A stretch of DNA of 64,000 nt from Ornithinimicrobium laminariae (GTDB lineage: Bacteria > Actinomycetota > Actinomycetes > Actinomycetales > Dermatophilaceae): assembly GCF_019457945.1 (NCBI RefSeq), contig NZ_JAHZSU010000001.1:327441-391440 (forward strand), in the 5' to 3' direction. Below, one piece after another: positions 44,166-53,312 of the stretch. The position numbers and the translations under genes are program-made. The notes under the pieces were generated by a model, which ran no database searches, had not been told where the DNA came from, and worked only from the letters and a program-made list of their open reading frames with translations. Position 1 is the stretch's first letter. Each line of letters begins with the position of its first letter.

Positions 44166-45107
44166 TCAGACTGACCAGGAAATGCCATCGAGATACACCT
44201 GCACGTTGCGATCAAGCACTCGAGGTGTGTCTGACCGGACGTACAGCCGATTACCCTCAGTGCGGAAAGCCGCCTGTAGCAGGCCTCCGCCCGAGAGCGC
44301 GACCACGAAGTACTTGCCCCGGTCCGGCCTGATCTCATTGGCGAAAGTTGTGCCCATCACGTACCAGGTGCCGGCTTCCATCGTGAAGTCCCCAAACAGT
44401 GGGTCACGCTTGAAAGCGCCCTCCCATTGCACAATCCCATCCTTCACCCGATACCCCGGTGCAGGGAAGCCCGGCTCCCACTTATAGGCAGCCGGCGCGT
44501 TGTAATACACCTGCCCGTTCCACCATTCCGCAGCCCCAGACTCAGGAGATAAGCGACGGATCCACGTCGTTGAGCCCACCTTTACGTGAGTGCCTATGGG
44601 CGAGTTGGGTAGGGCGGAAAGCCGGTCAGCGCTCAAAAGAGCAGAGGACTTAACCCGGAGGTCGTCCAACGTGTCGATGACTGAGGAACCTGCCTCTACC
44701 CGCGCCAGATAGAGCGGCGTATCGTCCAACACCCCAGGCTGTGACTCAATGTTCGAGGAAATTGCTCGGGCTGATGTGCCCTTCACCACGACAAATGTCG
44801 ACGCGCCCCCCGGCTCAACAGGGTCCGTCTCCATGTCGGCAGTTGGGGACCAGTCACGCCTTAAACACACGGTGTCCCACCGCACGCCGGTTGCCTGCAC
44901 ATCACACTGCACCACCACTTCGCCCTCGTTCTCATCAAGAACGCCATGCCCAGCAGCCGCACCCGCGCTAATCCCAATACCCCGATCAACACCCACTACA
45001 TTTCTCGCTTCAAGCCCCCTGACCACATGCGGCACAGACCCTAGTTCGGTCGCTAGTTTTGCCCACTGTGTCTCGCTGACAGTGCCGTCGTAGCCGATCG
45101 AAATCAT
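44166..45107 (-). CDS. Minor tail/receptor-binding protein
   Basis: 313 residues beginning MISIGYDGTVSETQWAKLA, a beta-rich protein with ARVEAGSSVIDTLDDLRV in the middle and a C-terminal domain containing GTWYVMGTTFANEIRP. The N-terminal pattern is common to actinophage baseplate proteins. No enzymatic motif seen. Start overlaps the upstream gene's stop by ATGA. Confidence 0.7.
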   Translation of the reverse strand: MISIGYDGTVSETQWAKLATELGSVPHVVRGLEARNVVGVDRGIGISAGAAAGHGVLDENEGEVVVQCDVQATGVRWDTVCLRRDWSPTADMETDPVEPGGASTFVVVKGTSARAISSNIESQPGVLDDTPLYLARVEAGSSVIDTLDDLRVKSSALLSADRLSALPNSPIGTHVKVGSTTWIRRLSPESGAAEWWNGQVYYNAPAAYKWEPGFPAPGYRVKDGIVQWEGAFKRDPLFGDFTMEAGTWYVMGTTFANEIRPDRGKYFVVALSGGGLLQAAFRTEGNRLYVRSDTPRVLDRNVQVYLDGISWSV

Positions 45108-46297
45108 CCGATACTCCTTTGCTTACGTGCGTCAGCTGCGAGCGCAGCGATGCGTGATGTGATGACCCGGTCTGGATTTGTTATTTCTCCGGCAGTTGGG
45201 GTCACGGTGAAACCCTCGTCGGTGGTCCATGAAAGGGCTATTTCGGATATTGGGGCTTCTATGATCCCGGCGCCGGGGATGAGTTCCGTGTTCAAGATGT
45301 CGCCAAGGTTTAGTCCGGTGCCGGTGCCTACGCCCAGCTCTGGCGTGTTGTCCAGGTCAAGAGTGAGGCCTGGGGCGAGCATGGCGTCCGCAAGTGCTTG
45401 TGCGCCTCGCTTGTCGAGGTCTGCGTAGACCTGGGTGATTGTGCGGCCATCTTCTGCGGGCTTGACGTCGCGGGCATCGACTTGCGCTTCTCGGATGCTC
45501 CCGGTCGCGGCTTCGAGGGCGGCGTCGATTACTTCTCGTGTGACGCGGTCCGCGCCTTCGCCTGGCCCCGCTACGAGGACTCGTGTGGCTGTCGGTGTGC
45601 TCATTGACCAGGTCCAGCTTGGCACTGCCCCTGACTCTGGGGTAAGCGTGAGCGGGTGCGTCTTCGGTTCCACGCACCACGCTTTGTAGGTGGCTTGGTT
45701 GTGGTCCCACTCGATCCGTATCCCGATGCCAGCGTTGGCGATCGCGGGGTTAAGGACATCGCTGAGTGGTTGGTATCTACCGCTGAGGGTGACTGTTCCA
45801 CCGCGCCCTTGGTCGGCTAGGACGATCAAGGGCTTTGCCAGCCTGCTGGCAGCAGCCGAGATGAATTGCAGCGCCACTGTCTCAGCCGGGCCGGTGCGGG
45901 TGTCTTGGGCTGATCCGGCGGGTGGGTGAATCAGCCAGTCGCCTAGCACGACCCGATCATCCACAAGGTTCCAGGTTCCTGTGCCGACGATGCCTCCGAA
46001 TACCCCCGGGCTACCTTGCCCTTGGCTGCCACGAATGAGACCAGTCGATATCACTTCGCTGTCCATCGTGGAGCGCAGCCGGTACCTAGCGCCTGGCTGG
46101 GTTAGCAGCGGCGCGAGTGGGTGGTTGGGTGGGAGCGTGATTGAACCAGTGGGGGTGGGCCCGTGGCGTTTCGTGAACGTCAAGGACTGAGGGTCGGTTA
46201 TTTCCTCTTGCGGCACACCGTCCTTGTCACACACCTCGAACCACCACGGAGCTCCACGGTTACCCAACTTGGTCCAGGTCATCACGGGGATCACCAC
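45104..46297 (-). CDS. Minor tail protein, ReqiPepy6 gp37-like (tail tip)
   Basis: 397 residues with GTGTWNLVDDRVVLGDWLIHPP, then GRYQPLSDVLNPAIANAGIGIRIEW and WTWSMSTPTATRVLVAGPGEGADR. This arrangement matches the Siphovirus ReqiPepy6 Gp37-like tail-tip family. Located after the distal tail gene, with a 7-nt overlap. The start could be ATG at 46282. Confidence 0.75.
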   Translation of the reverse strand: MVIPVMTWTKLGNRGAPWWFEVCDKDGVPQEEITDPQSLTFTKRHGPTPTGSITLPPNHPLAPLLTQPGARYRLRSTMDSEVISTGLIRGSQGQGSPGVFGGIVGTGTWNLVDDRVVLGDWLIHPPAGSAQDTRTGPAETVALQFISAAASRLAKPLIVLADQGRGGTVTLSGRYQPLSDVLNPAIANAGIGIRIEWDHNQATYKAWCVEPKTHPLTLTPESGAVPSWTWSMSTPTATRVLVAGPGEGADRVTREVIDAALEAATGSIREAQVDARDVKPAEDGRTITQVYADLDKRGAQALADAMLAPGLTLDLDNTPELGVGTGTGLNLGDILNTELIPGAGIIEAPISEIALSWTTDEGFTVTPTAGEITNPDRVITSRIAALAADARKQRSIG

Positions 46298-47295
46298 GCT
46301 CTGCGGTAAGGAGGGCGGTGCACAACCTCGACAGATCCAGCTCCCACCATCTGCAGCGAGAGCGGGCTTTGTTTGCCCGCTTGCAGGGGGTAGTTCATCG
46401 CGATGCTAGTCAGGCCCGAATACACGCTTTGCCCGGTTTGATTTGACCACTGGTTGACCCAGTCCTTGCTCCCGGTTGTGGAAGTGGGTCTGGCGACCAT
46501 ATAGGCGCGTGAAGGAGCGCCTGGTCTGGTGTCGATCACGACCGTTTGCCCGTCAGGGACCTGTCCCACATAGGAGGTGACCGGCCCTGACTGCCCTCCA
46601 ATACCGACTGTTGCTGATTCAAAAGGGCCGTGCAGTAGATAGACCAGGTACGAAGGTTCATCTCCGGGGTTGTCGATAGAAGCAGAAGATAGTTGCGATG
46701 ACGATCCGATGTGGATCACTGCGCCTTGCGGCCCAGCGTGAAATGGCGCTACCTGGGTACCGTTGTCGAACTGGCGAGACACCCACGGCCCATACCACCA
46801 CGGGTCATCCGCGATGAGGCGCACGCTGTACGGGGACCACCCGAAGAACATCGGGTCACGGACGAAGTTGTCCTCCGACTCATCGAATCGGAGCGTGATC
46901 TCGCGAGAACGGCCAGCCGCGGTGACACGCCACACTCCTGGAACGTCACGATCTAACGAAGCCCACCAAGCTTGGTCACGCGCTGCCCACTCCTCAGACG
47001 ACCCATCCGAATACAAGTGAATCGGCCACGCACACTCGCGCGGCAGGACCCGCGACCCGTTGGCGCGTTGCCCGGACAAGGCCGGCGTCATCGTTGTAAA
47101 GGTTGTGTGCGCTGGCGTGTGCATTCCTCGGACCGCGCCCTGAGTCAGAAATACTCCCGAGCGGTGGTCAGAGAGTTCCCACACCGAACCATCCGCACCT
47201 ATCCATTGATGACTTAGACGAGACCGGGGCGGCACCTTGACAGGTGGCGCGGTGGGCGGAGCCACGCTGGTGGCACCGTAGTGAATGACGCTCAC
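46291..47295 (-). CDS. Distal tail (Dit-like) protein
   Basis: 334 residues following the tape measure gene, the standard place for Dit. Contains LSDHRSGVFLTQGAVRGM, EWAARDQAWWASLD, REITLRFDESEDNF and DPWWYGPWVSRQFDN, features of phage tail proteins of the Dit type. GTG start with AAAGGGAG 8 nt upstream. Confidence 0.75.
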   Translation of the reverse strand: MSVIHYGATSVAPPTAPPVKVPPRSRLSHQWIGADGSVWELSDHRSGVFLTQGAVRGMHTPAHTTFTTMTPALSGQRANGSRVLPRECAWPIHLYSDGSSEEWAARDQAWWASLDRDVPGVWRVTAAGRSREITLRFDESEDNFVRDPMFFGWSPYSVRLIADDPWWYGPWVSRQFDNGTQVAPFHAGPQGAVIHIGSSSQLSSASIDNPGDEPSYLVYLLHGPFESATVGIGGQSGPVTSYVGQVPDGQTVVIDTRPGAPSRAYMVARPTSTTGSKDWVNQWSNQTGQSVYSGLTSIAMNYPLQAGKQSPLSLQMVGAGSVEVVHRPPYRRAW

Positions 47296-47331
47296 GTGGA
47301 AACTCCCTTTCTCAACTCAATAGTTGTTGTT

Positions 47332-47368
47332 GCGTGTGGCAGCCAGCTAGTTACTGACCACCACACGC
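47332..47368 (-). terminator. Stem-loop between tape measure and Dit genes
   Basis: An 8-bp perfect stem, GCGTGTGG/CCACACGC, lies in the 78-bp gap after the tape measure stop. Could tune expression of the downstream tail genes. Confidence 0.5.
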
Positions 47369-47373
47369 ACCTT

Positions 47374-50373
47374 TCACAAAGGGCTAGCCGACAACAGTGC
47401 TTCAGCATCCCGGCGGCGAGCGTCGATCTTTCGGATCACGTCGTCTGCGTCAGCCGCTTCGAAGTGGTAATGCTGGTCAGGGCGAACCGGCTGGCCACGC
47501 CCAGTCAGCGCAGGGTTAATGACGTACTCGTTATGCCCTGTGCTGTTACGCACCCACGTGTCACCAGGTGGCAGAACACCACCAGTGTCGTAAAGCTTCG
47601 GGGTCAACTGTTGGGGGTCGGTCACCTCACCACCACCTGAGTAAGCGGCGTGAATGTGGGCGTTCGTACCCGAGTGGTTAGCTGCTGTGACTGCTTGCCC
47701 TGGGCCTGTGCGTGGCTTCCCATAGCGGTACAGCCCCCAAGGGCCGTACAACTCTCGGAAGGTTCCACGCATCGCGTAGAAGAAGTCCCACAGTGCCTTG
47801 ACTGGGGCGAAGTCGACGGCTTTCCCCAGCGCGTGACGAGACACAAAGCCGGTCGCGGTCTTCGCGCCACCACGGACTGTTGAAGTGACGGCCGCACCAA
47901 AAGGTGCTGCCAACCTCAAGATGTCCTTGAAGGTGCCGTCGGCGGGGACACTGCCCCCACCACCTGCCGCGTCAGAGCCAAAAATCTTGCTCTTCAACCA
48001 CGACGCGATACCAGATCCGGCGCTCTTCAAACCGCCCACCGCTGCCTGCGCGAAAGGTGAGTTAGAAGCAAGACCAGACATGAACCCGGTCAGCTTCTCC
48101 TTCAGCTTGCGCAGCGGTGCGCCAGCTAGATCGGTGAGCCAATCAGTGACACCACCACCAGCCTCGTCGCCCACTGAGCCGCCACCGGCATACTGCGCCG
48201 GCAGGCGGCCGTGGCGATTGATGAACTCCAGCACACCTGGGTAAAGACGCCTCATCGACTCGGCCGACTTGACCCTCGTCACGAACTCTTTAGCCGTGAG
48301 CATCGCCGGGATGTTGTCAGCAACCGAAGAAGGCGACCACCCCGGCACGTCACCACCATCAGCCAAATACGACAGGCGAGTGTTCGAACCTCCCCTACCA
48401 CCAGTTGCTGCAGCATCAGTCTTAGTAGCCGCAACACCCGGCACCGGGATCAAAGGAATCTCTTTGACGCCCACTTTGGACAGCAGACGGTTGATGCCAC
48501 CAATGAACTTGTCGTTGATGTACTTGATGACAGTGCGGATTGGTGCCGAGATCTTGCCTGGCAGCCCAGACCAAATATCGCCGATCTTGTCGCGGATGCT
48601 GCTGAACTTATCCTTCAGGCTTGTCAATCCAGACTTGAACTTAGTGAACGTGTCCGAGGCCTTCGACCACATCGAAGAGACCGCAGAAGCTACCCCAGAC
48701 AGGGCCTTCTGCATCCACGGCAACCCCGTCTCACGGAACCAACTGAAGACAAACTTCGCCTTCGACCACACTTTGTTAAAGGCAGGCTGTATCGCCTCAG
48801 CCCACAACCACAGCGCCTTCGCGCCGATCCAGGCCAGGACCTTGCTCATCACTGGCCACGCGGTCGTCGTGAACCACGTCGTGACAGCCGATGCAGCAGA
48901 CTTGATCCCAGACCAGGCCTTCTGAATGATCGCCCTCGCGGTGTCATTCGTCTTGTACAGGTAAACCAATCCCGCGACAAGAAGGCCGATTGCGGTAATG
49001 ACCAACCCAATCGGGTTAGCCCTCAGCGCAGCGTTCAGCCCCTTCGTGGCCAAGGTCGTCCCAGCGATCCACGTAGTCACTGACGTCAAGATCGACATGC
49101 CAACAAAGCCGACCGTGGCCACGCCGATCCCAGCCGCGAGCGCCAGGACTGCGTCTTTGTTTTCAGTGAGGAAGGTGACCGTCTTTTTTAGTCCGACACC
49201 GACGTGGGACATCACCCCGAAGAATCCCTCGCCAGATGACTTGCCTGACTCAAACCCCTCGATCATGGCCAGCATGCCCTCGGCGCCGAAGCCTAAGGCG
49301 CTGCGCTTCCACGACTCCAGCCGGGTCGAGAAATTGTCGTTGAGGGTGGTGCCCATGTTCTCAGCGGCACCTTCAACATCACCAAGGGTTGACTCGGTGG
49401 ACTTCATCCCTTCAAGGAAAGACGGTATTTCGCTGACTGATAGGTCTTCGAGAGGTGTCCCGAACAGGGCGATTGCTGCGTTGGCGCGTTCGGCTGGGTC
49501 CTCAATATTGAGTAGGCCTTCGATGACATCGTCGGTGGCTTGGCGTGATGAGTCCCCGCCAGCCAGGATCTTGTTGGCCATGTCTTCGGCGTTGAGCCCG
49601 ATCGCGTCGTAGGCAGCGACCGACGCAGTCGACATGTCCGTCGACCGGATGGTGAATTCCTTGATCGCGTCACCGGTCTTGTCGATGCCGTAGGCGCCCT
49701 TCTCGGCGCCAGCGACGAGGAGCCCAAAGGCCTCTTCACCGTCGTAGCCCAAGGAAGCGAACGCGGGTCCATACTCGTCAACCGCGTCTAGCAGGTCTCC
49801 CCTGAGCGCTTCAGGCACTTGCTGGGACGATGCGGTCATGAGGTCGAACGCTTCGTCAGCGTCTTTCGCGAGACCGCTTTTGATGAGTTGGCCAGCGACC
49901 TGGGTGGCCCTTGGGACATCGATCTCGAATACTGCAGCGAAATCTAGGGCCTTGGCTGTGACCCGCTCGAGGTCCTCTGATGAGGCATCAGTCATGCCTT
50001 CGATTGACGACATGACCGCTTCAACGGCCTTGGTGGTGTCGCCCATGGACTCGCCGTAGGCGTCCCGGTACAGATCCCCGGCAACCTTGCCCGCACGTCG
50101 TGACGTTTCTTCCGTGAGCCCCAGAGACGCGGCGAGTTTGTCGTTGGCCGCGTCGATGTTCATGCCGTCGATGAAGGCCTTCGCTACCGTTGTGCCCAGC
50201 GCTGTCGCGCCGAACGCTGCCAGTAGCTTCTTCTTCATGTTGCTGCCCATGGACGTACCGGCTTCGTTACCAGCCGACTGGGCGGCTGACTTTGAGTCGG
50301 AGGCTAGGCGTGAAGCGAAGCCTTTCATCGACGGCAATACATCGAGCCACAAGGCATCTTGGGCAGAGGGCAT
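47374..50373 (-). CDS. Tape measure protein with C-terminal M15-like peptidase motif
   Basis: 999 residues. The N-terminal ~400 are TP901-like phage tail tape-measure sequence (KAVEAVMSSIEGMTDASSEDLERVTAKAL). A hydrophobic region around 430-480 and long helical stretches follow. Near the C-terminus SRHALGKAVDF (H847, D854) and AHIHAAY (H906, H908) form the zinc-ligand pattern of DD-peptidase/M15-type domains, so the tip probably cleaves peptidoglycan during DNA injection. AAGGGGG precedes the ATG. Length predicts a tail of roughly 150 nm by the usual 0.15 nm per residue rule. Confidence 0.92.
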   Translation of the reverse strand: MPSAQDALWLDVLPSMKGFASRLASDSKSAAQSAGNEAGTSMGSNMKKKLLAAFGATALGTTVAKAFIDGMNIDAANDKLAASLGLTEETSRRAGKVAGDLYRDAYGESMGDTTKAVEAVMSSIEGMTDASSEDLERVTAKALDFAAVFEIDVPRATQVAGQLIKSGLAKDADEAFDLMTASSQQVPEALRGDLLDAVDEYGPAFASLGYDGEEAFGLLVAGAEKGAYGIDKTGDAIKEFTIRSTDMSTASVAAYDAIGLNAEDMANKILAGGDSSRQATDDVIEGLLNIEDPAERANAAIALFGTPLEDLSVSEIPSFLEGMKSTESTLGDVEGAAENMGTTLNDNFSTRLESWKRSALGFGAEGMLAMIEGFESGKSSGEGFFGVMSHVGVGLKKTVTFLTENKDAVLALAAGIGVATVGFVGMSILTSVTTWIAGTTLATKGLNAALRANPIGLVITAIGLLVAGLVYLYKTNDTARAIIQKAWSGIKSAASAVTTWFTTTAWPVMSKVLAWIGAKALWLWAEAIQPAFNKVWSKAKFVFSWFRETGLPWMQKALSGVASAVSSMWSKASDTFTKFKSGLTSLKDKFSSIRDKIGDIWSGLPGKISAPIRTVIKYINDKFIGGINRLLSKVGVKEIPLIPVPGVAATKTDAAATGGRGGSNTRLSYLADGGDVPGWSPSSVADNIPAMLTAKEFVTRVKSAESMRRLYPGVLEFINRHGRLPAQYAGGGSVGDEAGGGVTDWLTDLAGAPLRKLKEKLTGFMSGLASNSPFAQAAVGGLKSAGSGIASWLKSKIFGSDAAGGGGSVPADGTFKDILRLAAPFGAAVTSTVRGGAKTATGFVSRHALGKAVDFAPVKALWDFFYAMRGTFRELYGPWGLYRYGKPRTGPGQAVTAANHSGTNAHIHAAYSGGGEVTDPQQLTPKLYDTGGVLPPGDTWVRNSTGHNEYVINPALTGRGQPVRPDQHYHFEAADADDVIRKIDARRRDAEALLSASPL

Positions 50374-50400
50374 CGAAACCCCCTTGTTCCAGGTGTTTAC

Positions 50401-50814
50401 CTAAGCGGCTTGGATCCTGGCCTGGGCCTGCACCACTTCATCGACCAGTTCGTCGTGACGTTGGTTGCGTGCTGCCGACTCCGCGCGATCTACTGCCGTC
50501 ACCGGGCGAGGCACAGGTTTGGGCCGGCTAGGCCGGCCACCACGGGCCGCTTCAATCTGCGCCGAGATATGCGACAACTGGTCTTCGATGTTGGCCAACG
50601 CCGACACTTCAGGAGTCCAGTCTTCATACGGCGGGGACCACTTACGCGCTGAGGCAGGTAGCGACATGATGTGGTCTGCCAGCTCCGGGTCATCAGCACG
50701 CGCTGCGCCGTACTTAGAGTGCGCCGGTATTTGCTTGATCAGCCTCAGCAGCTTTTCCCAGGAGTGTTTCCCACGGAAGAAGTCCAACAAATCGAGACCC
50801 AACTCATGGTGCAA
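50401..50814 (-). CDS. Tail assembly chaperone T part (expressed by -1 frameshift)
   Basis: Reads SWEKLLRLIKQIPAHSKYGAARAD after LHHELGLDLLDFFRG, the standard T-frame pattern of siphovirus tail chaperones. No convincing start or Shine-Dalgarno of its own. The frame stays open upstream to the slip site in the G gene, giving PYPYLIPTIDRYGPQIEYDLHH as the joining sequence. It should be made as a G-T fusion, 50401-51215. Confidence 0.85.
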   Translation of the reverse strand: MHHELGLDLLDFFRGKHSWEKLLRLIKQIPAHSKYGAARADDPELADHIMSLPASARKWSPPYEDWTPEVSALANIEDQLSHISAQIEAARGGRPSRPKPVPRPVTAVDRAESAARNQRHDELVDEVVQAQARIQAA

Positions 50815-50855
50815 GTCGTACTCAATCTGTGGCCCGTACCTGTCGATCGTGGGAA

Positions 50856-51215
50856 TCAGGTACGGGTAGGGGCTTCCCCCGATTCGTCACCATCTTGATC
50901 GTCAGTGAAGCCGGGTAGTTCAAAGTGCTTGCCAATGTCAGAGACCAGGTGGTCCATGACCTCCGAAGGTGCCTCTAACACCAGGGGCCTCAGCACCTCC
51001 CAGTTTTCCTCGCCCAGCATCTTCCCCAACAGATCAAGCGCTGAGGGCATCGAATCCATGATCATCTGATTCAACTCAAGAACCAGCTGACCTGAAGGTT
51101 GCTGTATAAGCAGCGTCTGCTCGGCGTTGACCTTCAACTCAAACGGGCGCTTCTTCGACTCCGCGACGTAGGAATCCCACGTGCGAAACCCCTGCTGTTG
51201 CTTCTTCTTAGCCAT
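50856..51215 (-). CDS. Tail assembly chaperone G
   Basis: About 119 residues, MAKKKQQQGFRTWDSYVAES, then IQQPSGQLVLELNQMIMDSMPSALDLLGKMLGEENWEVL, typical of actinophage tail assembly chaperone. AGAAGG upstream of the ATG at 51215. It ends with an acidic DDQDGDESGE tail; just before the stop lies the slippery GGGGGAA at 50874-50880. Confidence 0.85.
   Translation of the reverse strand: MAKKKQQQGFRTWDSYVAESKKRPFELKVNAEQTLLIQQPSGQLVLELNQMIMDSMPSALDLLGKMLGEENWEVLRPLVLEAPSEVMDHLVSDIGKHFELPGFTDDQDGDESGEAPTRT
50874..50880 (-). promoter_or_regulatory. Programmed -1 frameshift slippery site
   Basis: Minus strand G GGG GAA in the G frame. A -1 slip gives GGG GGA and joins the T frame, which is open from here to 50401. 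GC-rich phages often use such G-runs here. Confidence 0.7.
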
Positions 51216-51262
51216 GGGTGGGCCTTCTCTCAAATCTCTTGAACTGGGCGGGTGAGCGAGAA

Positions 51263-51472
51263 CTACGAACTGCTGGAACTACCGGAAGAGCTGCCACCGG
51301 ACGGGGCGTCACCCTCCGACGTGTCAGCTTTCTTTTGCGGCACTGGCGCCCACCCACGCGATCGCATATACGTCAGCTCAGAGGCGTCAGTGGGCGTGTA
51401 CGTGCGATCGCTCTTCGGGTCCTTCATCGGCACAAACGCTTGGGCTTTATTGCCCTGTGGCTTCCTAGACAT
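51263..51472 (-). CDS. Small phage protein with Ser/Gly-rich tail
   Basis: 69 residues: MSRKPQGNKAQAFVPMKDPK, then RTYTPTDASELTYMRSRGWAP and a C-terminal SGGSSSGSSSSS tail. Strong AGGAAGG before the ATG at 51472; the longer frame upstream has no site. Between major tail protein and chaperone G, a usual spot for small tail-related proteins. Function unknown. Confidence 0.7.
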   Translation of the reverse strand: MSRKPQGNKAQAFVPMKDPKSDRTYTPTDASELTYMRSRGWAPVPQKKADTSEGDAPSGGSSSGSSSSS

Positions 51473-51531
51473 GAGTCGAGGCCTTCCTGTGGTTGTTAAA
51501 CGGTGGGGTGGGGCTTGTTTGGGTCGAGCGA

Positions 51532-51570
51532 CGGCGTGAGCGATCGCCCACCCAGGGACCACTCACGCCG
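51532..51570 (-). terminator. Stem-loop after the major tail protein gene
   Basis: A 9-bp perfect stem, CGGCGTGAG/CTCACGCCG, 21 bp past the stop. Probably lowers read-through so the abundant tail protein exceeds downstream products. Confidence 0.55.
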
Positions 51571-51590
51571 CCAGTATTTGAGTCCGAGGA

Positions 51591-52250
51591 TCAGCCAGAA
51601 GCAGGAGCGGGGAAGCCCATCGCTTCGTGGTCCAAACCTGGGCCACCCCAGATTTCGCGTAGCGAGGTACCCCACCCTTCGTGGACATACCCCGTCATGG
51701 TGCAGGGGTACTTAGTTTCGTCGCCCTCAGTCCACGCCTGGTCCTGCATCTCCGTGATCTGGGCCTCAGGCAGAATGCGAGCCGTGTAGATCGCGTCAGG
51801 GCCCGCGCCATCCTTACCAATGCCCCACACTTCCCAACGGCGCTGAGAAGGGCGGTCCGGCTTATCGAAGTAGAAGTTGCCGTCAGCGTCAGTGGTCACA
51901 CCCGAGAGGTCCAGGTCGTGATAAACCTCCATCACCGTCCGCTTCGACTCCTGCCCGGTGAAGGTCAGCCCAGACACATCCGAGACCACGTCGATCCGGG
52001 TTGGTTGGGCATACCCATGCGAGGTCGTCTCCGAGGTCTCCTGAGACCGGGTCCACGTTGCCCCGTCGTCCTTGGTCGTCAACCCGATAGGCTGCAGATC
52101 CGTGGGGACGATCAGACCATCAGGTCCCCAAATCGCCGTGACAGGCGTCGAGTCATCCTGGGCCGGCCGGACGAAGATCGCCAACTCCAGAATCTTGCGA
52201 ATGTTGGACCGATCGTGCTTCTTTGCTTCCTTGAAAGTGACCACTTTCAT
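51591..52250 (-). CDS. Major tail protein
   Basis: About 219 residues: MKVVTFKEAKKHDRSNIRKI, then SQETSETTSHGYAQPTRID and GGPGLDHEAMGFPAP. The size, location before the chaperones and the small beta domain pattern (DLDLSGVTTDADGNFYFDKPDRPSQRRWEVWGIGKDG) fit actinophage tail tube proteins. The frame is open to 52280, but the ATG at 52250 is more natural; its Shine-Dalgarno is weak. Confidence 0.75.
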   Translation of the reverse strand: MKVVTFKEAKKHDRSNIRKILELAIFVRPAQDDSTPVTAIWGPDGLIVPTDLQPIGLTTKDDGATWTRSQETSETTSHGYAQPTRIDVVSDVSGLTFTGQESKRTVMEVYHDLDLSGVTTDADGNFYFDKPDRPSQRRWEVWGIGKDGAGPDAIYTARILPEAQITEMQDQAWTEGDETKYPCTMTGYVHEGWGTSLREIWGGPGLDHEAMGFPAPASG

Positions 52251-52303
52251 ACTCCGTTCATGAGGGGTTGCGAGCGCCACAAACGTTGTGGCCAGGCTGG
52301 TGT

Positions 52304-52699
52304 TTAGCGGGGTCTGCGCAGCTCCACGTCAAAGGTTGAAGTGAAGCGTTGAATCTTTGGGTTGTCGTAACTAACCCAGGTGGGGCGGCTGCGAGTGGTG
52401 ACGAAATCCACAAGCGATCGAGTGATTGGGTTGGCCGGCATGTTGAACATGGCTTGTCGCGCCATCTCAGCCAGGTCGTGAGCTTCTCCCCGAGTTGATG
52501 CGAAGGCCTCCACATCGACCCCTGCGCTGTCAGTGATGGTGTCGTCTGAGCCGCCCACGCTGCCCACTCGGTAGCGAGGCAACTCGCTCTCAAGGTCGTG
52601 AGGGAGGCGCGCTGAGGCTGGGGTGCCTGTCGCGAGCGTGAGGTATTCGATGACGACTTGCTCGACGTCAGGCCAAGGTGGTGAATCCATGAGGGTCAC
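52304..52699 (-). CDS. Tail terminator/head-tail connector protein
   Basis: 131 residues, MDSPPWPDVEQVVIEYLTLA, an alpha/beta protein of tail-terminator size (HK97 gp10-like or lambda U-like). Position just before the major tail protein gene supports this. ATGA overlap with upstream gene. Confidence 0.7.
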   Translation of the reverse strand: MTLMDSPPWPDVEQVVIEYLTLATGTPASARLPHDLESELPRYRVGSVGGSDDTITDSAGVDVEAFASTRGEAHDLAEMARQAMFNMPANPITRSLVDFVTTRSRPTWVSYDNPKIQRFTSTFDVELRRPR

Positions 52700-52968
52700 C
52701 CACTGGCTGCGCGGCCAAGGACGCGGCGCTTTTCAGTGTTGCTCGTGCCCCACTCCTGGTCGGCGTTATCTGTCGACACACGCGAGTATGGTCGGCCCTT
52801 GGGTCTCGTGCCGTCCCGGCGTTGGATCTTCATATCGACGTCTTCGCTGGCAGCGATCGCCTTAGCGCGAGTGCTTACCTTGTCCGCACGTGCACTGAGC
52901 CCAGCACGCACAGCCGGGGCCTGCATCGCTCTCTCGATAAATTCGTTTGAGATCACTAGTTTGACCAT
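52696..52968 (-). CDS. Head-tail connector protein (HK97 gp10-like)
   Basis: 90 residues, MVKLVISNEFIERAMQAPAV, basic with RADKVSTRAKAIAASEDV and a C-terminal GRAASG. Its small size and basic helical nature fit the minor tail/connector proteins at this place. Start overlaps the preceding stop by one base. Confidence 0.65.
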   Translation of the reverse strand: MVKLVISNEFIERAMQAPAVRAGLSARADKVSTRAKAIAASEDVDMKIQRRDGTRPKGRPYSRVSTDNADQEWGTSNTEKRRVLGRAASG

Positions 52969-53312
52969 TAGCCGGTGTGCCTTTCCACGAGGACTTTCAC
53001 GAACCCGTCAACGATGAGCCCGCCTGGTTGCTGCAACGGTGGAGCGCAGTCACATAGGAGATCTTCTGGGGAGCCGTGAAGCACTACCTGGTCGGCGTAG
53101 GTGAGGCGATTGTCTTCGGTGTAGACCCAGTACCTTTCGCGGGTCATCTCAGAGCGTGCCTCTTGCTCATCCGAAGCGGCTGGCTCCCACCACGCGGCAA
53201 CGTCGTGGATCACTTCCGGGGGACCGTATACCGGGTCTTTGTACCGGTCTTCGCTCTCGGCCTGGGCCCGCAGCCTGAGAGTGATCGTTTCCGACAGGAG
53301 CAGTGACGTCAC
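52968..53312 (-). CDS. Head closure protein
   Basis: 114 residues, beta-rich: LLSETITLRLRAQAESEDRYKDPVYGP, then EMTRERYWVYTEDNRLTYADQVVLHG. Size and place between the adaptor and connector correspond to a head-tail stopper (SPP1 gp16-like). 4-nt overlap with the adaptor gene. Confidence 0.65.
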   Translation of the reverse strand: MTSLLLSETITLRLRAQAESEDRYKDPVYGPPEVIHDVAAWWEPAASDEQEARSEMTRERYWVYTEDNRLTYADQVVLHGSPEDLLCDCAPPLQQPGGLIVDGFVKVLVERHTG

